From NCBI GenBank assembly GCA_902767355.1, contig CACXHG010000019.1, positions 1-5,027 on the forward strand: a stretch of DNA of 5,027 nt. The letters run 5' to 3'. Positions within the stretch are counted from its first letter, which is position 1. The number at the start of each line of letters is the position of its first letter. This document shows positions 1 through 5,027 of this stretch, piece after piece. The notes below the pieces were generated by a model. The model worked only from the letters and a program-made list of their open reading frames with translations. It had not been told where the DNA came from and did not search any database. The DNA comes from an uncultured Bacteroidia bacterium (GTDB lineage: Bacteria; Bacteroidota; Bacteroidia; Bacteroidales; UBA932). A program made the position numbers and the translations under genes.

Positions 1-1022
1 ACGCCGCCGTTGTCGGGCACAGACGCTGCCAGGGCCTCGATCTCGGAAGATGAGCGGATGATGCCCAGGCCGTCGCGCAGCCACTGCACCACGCTGCCGC
101 CCACAAAGATGGAGCCTTCCAGGGCATAATTGACCTTATCCCCTATTTTCCAGGCGACCGTCGTGAGCAGGTTGTTCTTGGATAGGATGGGTTTCTCTCC
201 TGTATTCATCAGCAGGAAGCAGCCGGTGCCATAAGTATTCTTCACGGAACCCGGCACTGTGCACATCTGCCCGAACAGGGCTGCCTGCTGGTCGCCGGCG
301 ATGCCCGCGATGGGCACCTCGTGTGCAAAAATGGTGGTCTTGGTGTGGCCGTAAACCTCGCTCGAAGAGCAGACCTTAGGCATCATGGAAGCCGGAATAC
401 CGAGCAACTCGAGCAGCTCCTTATCCCACTCCAAGGTATTGATATTGAAGAGCATGGTGCGGCTGGCGTTGGACACGTCGGTCACATGCACCTCGCCGCG
501 GGTCAGCTGCCATACCAGCCAGCTGTCCACCGTGCCGAAGCGCAGCTTGCCGGCCTCGGCCCTCTCCCGTGCCCCGGGGACATTGTCCAGTATCCATTTG
601 ATCTTGGTGCCGGAGAAATAGGCGTCTATGATGAGGCCTGTCTTCTGCCGTATCATGTCGGTCAGGCCGCGCTCCTTGAGCGAATCGCAGAATTCGGAAG
701 TGCGGCGGTCCTGCCAGACTATGGCGTGATGCACGGGCGCACCGGTCTCGGCGTCCCACACTATAGTGGTCTCGCGCTGGTTGGTGATGCCTATGGCGGC
801 AATGTCCAGACCGTTGATGCCGATCTTGGAGATAGCCTCCGCTATCACGGCAGCCTCGCTGGACCATATTTCCATAGGGTCGTGCTCCACCCAGCCCGGA
901 CGGGGAAAATACTGGGTGAACTCCTGCTGGGCCGTGGAACAGATGCGGCCCTCGTGGTCGAAAACAATGGCTCTGGAGGAGCTTGTTCCCTGATCCAGAG
1001 CCAATATGTATTTAGATTTCAT
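1..1022 (-). CDS. glpK: Glycerol kinase, C-terminus cut off by window edge
   Basis: Cytosolic FGGY-family kinase that converts glycerol and ATP to sn-glycerol-3-phosphate, committing glycerol to glycolysis or phospholipid synthesis. The visible 340 residues start with the phosphate-binding loop LALDQGTSSSRAIVFD (7-22). Glycerol-contacting residues known from the E. coli enzyme are present: R83-E84 in NQRET, W103 in VWQDRR and Y135. Residues 135-147 (YFSGTKIKWILDN) fit the FGGY signature, and D244 in GIAGDQQAALFGQ is the catalytic base. The family is about 500 residues long, so roughly 160, including most of the ATP-binding lobe, lie beyond the left edge. The ATG at 1020-1022 is chosen because the conserved N-terminus follows at once and it lies 6 bases after the upstream stop. 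It is the third gene visible in the operon. The loop before GIAGD reads HEVPIAG, with Glu where E. coli has the Arg that binds fructose-1,6-bisphosphate. Family assignment is near certain. Confidence 0.97.
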   Translation of the reverse strand, partial: MKSKYILALDQGTSSSRAIVFDHEGRICSTAQQEFTQYFPRPGWVEHDPMEIWSSEAAVIAEAISKIGINGLDIAAIGITNQRETTIVWDAETGAPVHHAIVWQDRRTSEFCDSLKERGLTDMIRQKTGLIIDAYFSGTKIKWILDNVPGARERAEAGKLRFGTVDSWLVWQLTRGEVHVTDVSNASRTMLFNINTLEWDKELLELLGIPASMMPKVCSSSEVYGHTKTTIFAHEVPIAGIAGDQQAALFGQMCTVPGSVKNTYGTGCFLLMNTGEKPILSKNNLLTTVAWKIGDKVNYALEGSIFVGGSVVQWLRDGLGIIRSSSEIEALAASVPDNGG

Positions 1023-1028
1023 AAGTGA

Positions 1029-1994
1029 TTATTTCTTCATCAAGCCGTGAACCCTGTTCAGGAAATCCTCTACGCGGGCCTTGTACTCTTCTGGATATTT
1101 CTGGAAAGAGTTGGCGTGAACCGCGCCGGGAGCCACCCAATACTCTTTGTAGCCATGCTTCTTGGCGGCAAAGTTGCGCCACAGATGGTCGATGGGCACA
1201 AAGTCGTCGGCATCGCCGTGGATGAAGAAAACCGGGATGGTGCATTTCTCCAACTGCTTGGCAGCAGAAGCCTCCCAGAAGCTCCAGCCGTGCTTGCGCT
1301 TGGTGACCAGGGATGCGCTCTGCAGCACATCCGGCGGGATAAACCTGAAGCTCTGCTTGCGGTTGTCGTTGAACTGCATCACTACAGAAGAGTAGCCGCA
1401 GTCTTCCACTATGCAGCGCACATACTCGGGCAGCGGATCGCCGCCGGCCATCATGACGGTTGCGGCACCCATGGACACGCCGTGCAGCACCATGAAGTCG
1501 TCATTAAAGATATTGTGGGCCACCTCTATCCATTTCTCCACGTCCAGGCGGTCGAACCAGCCCATCTGGGCATGGTCACCCTCGGAGTAGCCGAAATACT
1601 GCAGGTCCGGGAAAAGCACGTTGTAGTTGAAATCGTCGCGGTACATACGCACCAGATACAGGAATACCAGGTGGTTGTCGGTATAGCCGTGAACCACGAT
1701 GGCGGTACCCTTGGCCTTTGCAGGATCCTTGGCGGGCACGTAGCAGGCGTGAATCTTGAAATCGCGGAAACCGGTGATGAAAGTATCGCGGAGCGTGCCC
1801 TCGGCCTTAAGATCGTCGTACCACTTAGTACTGCCGGGGAGCAGGGAGTCGGCTTTATGACGGGTACGCTCTATGTCGGCCACACCGTGCTGTTCCGGTT
1901 CGAGAGCGAACTTGCTCATGAACTTGCCGGCCATACAGCTCTGGAGGCAAAGCGCCACAGCCACGATGGCCGCTATCTGAAAAAATCTCTTCAT
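1029..1994 (-). CDS. Alpha/beta-hydrolase lipoprotein (serine esterase-like)
   Basis: A 321-residue serine hydrolase predicted to be membrane-anchored on the periplasmic or outer-membrane side. The N-terminus is an SPII signal: K2-R3, a hydrophobic stretch, then the lipobox LQSC with the lipidated Cys at 20. The catalytic core has the usual order: oxyanion strand VVHGYTDN (100-107), nucleophile elbow GVSMG (172-176, Ser174), acid in HGDADDFVP (259-267, Asp263) and His293 in PGAVHANSF. The triad is complete, so activity is likely. The fold and the HGxxDxxVP motif resemble the large S9-like/BAAT-like hydrolase group, which includes esterases, thioesterases and peptidases; the substrate cannot be told. 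It lies 6 bases after the outer-membrane protein gene and 6 bases before glpK, which makes a glycerol ester a reasonable guess but only a guess. The ATG at 1992-1994 is fixed by the signal peptide. Confidence 0.93.
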   Translation of the reverse strand: MKRFFQIAAIVAVALCLQSCMAGKFMSKFALEPEQHGVADIERTRHKADSLLPGSTKWYDDLKAEGTLRDTFITGFRDFKIHACYVPAKDPAKAKGTAIVVHGYTDNHLVFLYLVRMYRDDFNYNVLFPDLQYFGYSEGDHAQMGWFDRLDVEKWIEVAHNIFNDDFMVLHGVSMGAATVMMAGGDPLPEYVRCIVEDCGYSSVVMQFNDNRKQSFRFIPPDVLQSASLVTKRKHGWSFWEASAAKQLEKCTIPVFFIHGDADDFVPIDHLWRNFAAKKHGYKEYWVAPGAVHANSFQKYPEEYKARVEDFLNRVHGLMKK

Positions 1995-2000
1995 ATCGCT

Positions 2001-3362
2001 TTAGAACTGATAGTTGATACCGATGCCGAGCCAGAGACCGGCGTCGAGACCGGGAGTGAAACATTTGGCAAAATCAACCGAGACGATGAAGTTCTGGTTC
2101 ATCGCTATCTTGAGGCCAAGACCTGCACTATAGACCAGATCTTTAACCTTGGAAGGGTCATAAATCTGGGTAGGTCCGTCGTATCCCGCGATCGTTGCCA
2201 GTCTGGGATCGCTCAGGGCAGTCGTGAGGATATCGCTGCGATACGGCTTGGTGATGATGCCGGCATCGAAGAACGGATTGGTTGCCAGATAGAAGTACTG
2301 GTTGAAGAGTTTGAAGCTGACGAGCTTAACGCGCAGCTCTGCATTCATCCACGCCATACCCTCTGCAAGGATCCTGTTTTCACGAAGACCGCGGATTGTA
2401 TTGGATGAGCCGAAGCCTTCGGAAATCATATTGCGCTGCACGAGCAGGGGGTTGTTCTGAATCATATAGATCGGCGTTTCGCCGGCGATGGTCTGCTGCC
2501 AGGCCAGACGATATGCAAACACGGGGTCACCTGCGGGAATGTGGATGGGAATGTCAATGTAGTGACGGAAATATGCACAAGCCTTCAGATATTTATGATT
2601 AAGGACATTACCGTTCAGGTAAGCCTCGGCCCAGATACCGTGGTTGGGCGCGGCCTCTATGTCGCGGGTGTCATATACAAAGCCGGCATTGAACTCCAGT
2701 GCAGTACCGCCATTAGCCTCGTCTGCCTTGATAGCTCCGATGGTCTGATAATACTTATAAAGGGTAATGTCGTTGTCGTACTTGACATCGCTGTTGTCTT
2801 TCATGTCGCCAAGCTTCCAGTTCCAGAAGTTGACACCGGCAGCCCAGTTGAGATTGTCTGTGATGCGCCCCTGGAAGTTTGCAAGAAGCCTGAGCATCTG
2901 ACGGCTCATACCATAGTAATTGATGTTGGGCGTGAGGTTACGGTTGCCCCATAGCGCATAATTGACACTTGTAAAACTCTCGCTGACACCGGAATCCCAA
3001 GCAGCCGGACCGTTGAAACCCCAGAAACTGTACAGAGGGTCGTTCATATAAGTTACAGATGCATTGACACGCATCCCGGGAATCAGATATTTGGAATCAT
3101 ATCCCAGATACAGACGCATACGATGGCTCTTTGTAAAATAAGAGCCTTCCCAGCTGATTTTGTGGAGGGGATCGGGATATGTCTTGCCGTCCCCGTAATA
3201 ATAAACATCACCGAATGCACCTGCCTGAAAACCGTTGTCTGCGGATAAGGTGGCGGTAGGGAGCACACCAAAGCTCCAGCCTTTTTTCATCTCTTTCTCT
3301 TCCTGAGCATAAGCGCTGAACGCTGTCAGGATAATTAAAGTGGTAATTAATAATTTTTTCAT
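2001..3362 (-). CDS. BamA/TamA-family (Omp85) outer-membrane barrel without POTRA domains
   Basis: A 453-residue outer-membrane beta-barrel. Residues 1-19 form a Sec signal peptide with an AYA-Q cleavage site. The mature chain alternates aromatic and polar residues throughout and ends in NYQF, a C-terminal Phe typical of barrels that the Bam machinery inserts. Two Omp85 hallmarks are visible: YDTRD followed by PNHGIW (230-244), matching the DTRD...P..G motif, and the loop-6 motif GFGSSNTIRGLRENR (316-330) with the IRG triplet at 323-325. At about 430 mature residues it is roughly one 16-strand barrel, with no room for the POTRA repeats of true BamA (about 800 residues). It is probably an accessory member of the family and not the essential BamA. 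Known relatives insert or export proteins or pass ligands; the role here is unknown. It is first in the operon, so it is transcribed from the promoter at 3394-3425. The ATG at 3360-3362 is set by the signal peptide. Confidence 0.9.
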   Translation of the reverse strand: MKKLLITTLIILTAFSAYAQEEKEMKKGWSFGVLPTATLSADNGFQAGAFGDVYYYGDGKTYPDPLHKISWEGSYFTKSHRMRLYLGYDSKYLIPGMRVNASVTYMNDPLYSFWGFNGPAAWDSGVSESFTSVNYALWGNRNLTPNINYYGMSRQMLRLLANFQGRITDNLNWAAGVNFWNWKLGDMKDNSDVKYDNDITLYKYYQTIGAIKADEANGGTALEFNAGFVYDTRDIEAAPNHGIWAEAYLNGNVLNHKYLKACAYFRHYIDIPIHIPAGDPVFAYRLAWQQTIAGETPIYMIQNNPLLVQRNMISEGFGSSNTIRGLRENRILAEGMAWMNAELRVKLVSFKLFNQYFYLATNPFFDAGIITKPYRSDILTTALSDPRLATIAGYDGPTQIYDPSKVKDLVYSAGLGLKIAMNQNFIVSVDFAKCFTPGLDAGLWLGIGINYQF

Positions 3363-3374
3363 TATCTTTATAGT

Positions 3375-3401
3375 TAGATTTGTGTCTATTATACAAATCT
3401 A
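3375..3401. repeat. 9-bp inverted repeat with a TAGATTTG box on each strand
   Basis: TAGATTTGT (3375-3383) and ACAAATCTA (3393-3401) are perfect inverted arms around a 9-base spacer. The right arm read on the minus strand is the -7 element of the operon promoter. The left arm is an identical -7-like element pointing toward the plus-strand gene at 3466, but no TTTG lies 19-20 bases upstream of it (the sequence there is AATT-like), so a working plus promoter is unproven. The arms may instead be an operator for a dimeric regulator covering the transcription start. Confidence 0.65.
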
Positions 3402-3425
3402 CTGAAAAAAGATAAAAATTACAAC
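3394..3425 (-). promoter_or_regulatory. Bacteroidota-type promoter for the barrel-hydrolase-glpK operon
   Basis: Read on the minus strand, GTTG (3425-3422) is followed after exactly 20 bases by TAGATTTG (3401-3394). This fits the Bacteroidota housekeeping sigma consensus TTTG, 19-20 bases, TAnnTTTG, with one mismatch in the -33 element and none in the -7 element. Transcription should start near 3387-3389, leaving a short leader of about 25 bases before the ATG at 3362. No Shine-Dalgarno motif is seen in the leader, which is A/T-rich, as is normal for this phylum. Confidence 0.7.
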
Positions 3426-3465
3426 AGAATCGCTAATATTTTTAACAATTTAAAACAAAACAAAC

Positions 3466-3651
3466 ATGGCTAGTCTCGTTTACATCATCGGTGTCGTGCT
3501 CTCAGTCATTGCTGTCATCGACATCCTCAAGAAACCCATTTCACTTGTAGGCAAAATCATAAGCTGCATACTGGTGCTGGCTACCAGCTGGATAGGTCTG
3601 CTGGTTTACTTCCTCTATGCCAAGGACCACCTGACTCAGTGGTTCAAATAA
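3466..3651 (+). CDS. Small two-helix membrane protein, PLDc_N-like
   Basis: A 61-residue integral membrane protein. It consists of one hydrophobic helix at about 3-20, a short basic loop (DILKKP, 19-24), a second helix at about 30-51 and a polar tail. The pattern of Asp at the end of helix one, then W..G...YFLYAKD near the end of helix two, resembles the PLDc_N (phospholipase D nuclease N-terminal) domain, which also occurs alone as a small membrane protein of unknown function in many bacteria. There is no catalytic HKD motif, so no enzyme activity is implied. The ATG at 3466-3468 follows a very A-rich leader (AAAACAAAACAAAC), a favourable initiation context in Bacteroidota, where Shine-Dalgarno motifs are rare. 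It is the only plus-strand gene here, transcribed divergently from the operon and followed 21 bases later by a terminator hairpin. The gene is quite sure; the family call is moderate. Confidence 0.82.
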   Translation: MASLVYIIGVVLSVIAVIDILKKPISLVGKIISCILVLATSWIGLLVYFLYAKDHLTQWFK

Positions 3652-3672
3652 TACGCTGCTCCATAAGACAAT

Positions 3673-3702
3673 AAAAGCCGGTCTCCTAAGGGATCGGCTT
3701 TT
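3673..3702. terminator. Bidirectional intrinsic terminator hairpin
   Basis: The stem runs AAAAGCC and GGCTTTT at its base and continues inward with G-C, G-T, T-A, C-G, T-G and C-G pairs to a CTAA loop, giving about 13 pairs. The plus strand leaves a TTTT run after the GC-rich stem, serving the small gene ending at 3651. The minus strand leaves TTTTATTGT, serving the tandem hydrolase gene. The hairpin overlaps the end of that gene: its TAG stop (3688-3686) lies at the loop, and the last few codons form one arm. Confidence 0.85.
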
Positions 3703-5027
3703 CTGTCGCTCTTGCCGCCGCCTGTTCGCGGTTTATCGCGAAACGGCTTATGAAGGCTGCGAGCAGCGACTGCATATTCTCCAGAGGATAGAAAGAATAA
3801 CGGTGATCCCCACCATCTATGGTGAGGGCCATATAGGGAACCTTCATCTTTTCCAGCGATTCCACGAGCGCCATATCGCCGGTAAACGCGTAGCCACTCT
3901 GCAGGTAATGGTCGTCGATATAAGGCACCAATCCATCGGAATTGCCGTGCACGATCATCATCGGGCACGGCATTGATTTCCACACCAGAGGCTCATTCAG
4001 GGGGTGCCAGATGGCACCGGCGAGGGATATCAATCCGGCATATTGGAAGCCCTTGGGCAGATGCCGGCGGGCCTGGGAATGACGGTTGACTATGCGGTAT
4101 TCGGCCGTCAAGGCATCTATAGCGCCGGCACTGCCGCCGCATAGAATAATCTTTGAAGGGTCTGCATTCCAAAGCGAAGCATTCTTGACCACAAAAGTCG
4201 TGGCATCCATCAGGTCTTCCACCCCGGTATTTATGCACTTGATCATAAGTTTTGCCATCTTCTTATCCTCAAAGCCGCGCTGGCCGAGCGGATAGCCTAT
4301 AGTCTCGTCTTTCACCTGGCCGCTTTTGCGCGCCTTGGCATATTCCAGGCGGTAATCCATAGAAACGGCCACATAGCCCTGCGAAGCGATGAATCGCAGA
4401 AAACTGAGGCAGTCACGACGGTTGGCACTCTCCCACCCGCCGCCTGTCTGATAGAAAAACACCGGGCGCGGACCGGCAAAAGACGGATCCCAATACACAT
4501 CCAGCACCAGCTGCTGCCCGTCTTTGACAGCATAGGTATAGGTTTCCTCCATCAGATCCCCCTTCCCGAACTGCGGAAGCAGATAGTAGGGCGAGAGCTG
4601 TTGTAGGCCTGTTTCCGGCTCGCGGACAGCAGCCTGGCAGCGGGGCACATCATAGTCCTTCTCGTAATAATCGTCCCGGTAGCGCTCGCCTCTTACAACG
4701 GCCCTGTCCAGAAAATTGAAGATATGCTCCATATAATCAACCGTATAGCCAGCCGAGCCCAGATTGAATATAGTGAGCGCCGCCAGCAGATGGTCGCCAC
4801 CCTCGAACAGAAGGCTCTCATAGGGATAGCCTTTCGCTTTGAAAACAGCCGTAATGGCCTTGGGCCCGTAACAGGAGAAATTGCTGTCCGGCAGCAGCTG
4901 CACGGCCGGCGGAACCACGTTATCCGCCTCGCCGTGTACAAAAAAGTGCGGGCAGGGCGGGTTTTTCCACTGCGGCTCTCCCATACCAAGTTTCCAGATT
5001 CCCCCGGCGCCTGACACCACGGCGGCA
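3686..5027 (-). CDS. Tandem alpha/beta-hydrolase (esterase/lipase-like), N-terminus beyond window
   Basis: The frame is open to the right edge, so this is a partial gene with 446 visible residues. A GTG at 5018-5020 (counted here as residue 1) is an ordinary internal Val, because conserved domain sequence runs across it. Residues 1 to about 107 are the end of a first hydrolase domain, with acid Asp33 in HGEADNVVP and His77 in EGGDH. After a linker rich in charged residues and Tyr (about 108-156), a complete second domain follows: oxyanion loop YQTGGGW (190-196), nucleophile GGSAG (295-299, Ser297), Asp362 in HGNSDGLVP and His406 in DGGDH. Its order and motifs resemble BD-FAE/carboxylesterase-type enzymes (GGGW plus GxSAG), which hydrolyse carboxylic esters such as acetyl or feruloyl groups or short acyl glycerides; the substrate is not readable. 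The two halves align at a constant offset of 329. Signal peptide and location are unknown. The gene ends inside the terminator hairpin. Confidence 0.9.
   Translation of the reverse strand, partial: AAVVSGAGGIWKLGMGEPQWKNPPCPHFFVHGEADNVVPPAVQLLPDSNFSCYGPKAITAVFKAKGYPYESLLFEGGDHLLAALTIFNLGSAGYTVDYMEHIFNFLDRAVVRGERYRDDYYEKDYDVPRCQAAVREPETGLQQLSPYYLLPQFGKGDLMEETYTYAVKDGQQLVLDVYWDPSFAGPRPVFFYQTGGGWESANRRDCLSFLRFIASQGYVAVSMDYRLEYAKARKSGQVKDETIGYPLGQRGFEDKKMAKLMIKCINTGVEDLMDATTFVVKNASLWNADPSKIILCGGSAGAIDALTAEYRIVNRHSQARRHLPKGFQYAGLISLAGAIWHPLNEPLVWKSMPCPMMIVHGNSDGLVPYIDDHYLQSGYAFTGDMALVESLEKMKVPYMALTIDGGDHRYSFYPLENMQSLLAAFISRFAINREQAAARATEKPIP

Larger units (their letters stand above)
3363..3465. 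other. A/T-rich divergent intergenic regulatory region
   Basis: This 103-base stretch separates the operon's first start codon from the small plus-strand gene and is clearly richer in A and T than the genes around it. It contains the minus-strand promoter and the inverted repeat listed separately. For the plus gene, two -7 candidates are visible, TAGATTTG (3375-3382) and TATTTTTA (3437-3444); neither has a convincing -33 partner, so its promoter is undecided. Confidence 0.6.

Noticed and set aside
321..1028. A 235-codon plus-strand open frame opposite glpK
   Set aside because: The minus strand encodes an unmistakable glycerol kinase over the whole stretch; the plus frame has a random-looking composition and no motif.
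1047..2408. A 453-codon plus-strand open frame antisense to the hydrolase and half of the barrel gene
   Set aside because: It spans the junction of two clearly real genes on the other strand, has no recognisable motif and is explained by their codon bias. Its length matching that of the barrel gene is a coincidence.
3437..3444. TATTTTTA as the -7 element of the small plus-strand gene
   Set aside because: There is no TTTG-like -33 element 19-20 bases upstream, and A/T-rich sequence gives such matches easily; left undecided.
3686..3983. Frameshift or pseudogene signs near the end of the tandem hydrolase gene
   Set aside because: An overlapping 115-codon frame exists on the same strand, but the main frame carries the catalytic His and a coherent C-terminal helix up to its stop, so no frameshift is needed.
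5018..5020. GTG as the start codon of the rightmost gene
   Set aside because: The frame is open upstream to the window edge, and the residues around it match the second domain (S3, A5, G6, I8, W9), so the codon is internal to a hydrolase domain already in progress.
1..5027. CRISPR array, tRNA or rRNA genes, insertion sequence or phage genes
   Set aside because: No spaced direct repeats, cloverleaf-like segments, transposase motifs or terminal inverted repeats were seen on either strand by eye.

Overview
The window looks like a chromosomal piece of a Bacteroidota genome, most likely Bacteroidales. Four things point there: a -7 element of the TAnnTTTG type with a GTTG -33 element 20 bases upstream, start codons preceded by A/T-rich sequence rather than a Shine-Dalgarno motif, an SPII lipoprotein signal, and an outer-membrane barrel ending in Phe. 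The species cannot be named from this sequence. No mobile element, CRISPR array or stable RNA gene was found.

Layout from the left. A minus-strand operon reads right to left from a promoter near 3394-3425: an Omp85/BamA-type outer-membrane barrel (2001-3362), an alpha/beta-hydrolase lipoprotein (1029-1994), and glycerol kinase glpK (1-1022, cut by the left edge, 340 residues visible). Each junction is exactly 6 bases, so the three are almost certainly co-transcribed. A 103-base A/T-rich intergenic region (3363-3465) holds a 9-bp inverted repeat that carries a TAGATTTG box on each strand. It is followed by one small plus-strand gene (3466-3651) for a two-helix membrane protein of PLDc_N type. 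A strong hairpin (3673-3702) then ends both this gene and the minus-strand gene coming from the right.

The right quarter (3686 to beyond 5027) is a large partial gene. Its visible part holds the tail of one alpha/beta-hydrolase domain and the whole of a second. The two are related, aligning by hand without gaps at an offset of 329 residues, so the protein is a tandem-duplicated esterase-like enzyme.

Working together (inference): the operon joins an outer-membrane protein, a membrane-anchored serine hydrolase and the kinase that traps glycerol as glycerol-3-phosphate. That would suit uptake and use of a glycerol ester, with the nearby tandem hydrolase as a possible further esterase. The hydrolase substrates cannot be read from sequence, and no single gene here belongs to a wholly unknown family. 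The most interesting items are the tandem hydrolase, the gene combination in the operon and the face-to-face promoter palindrome.
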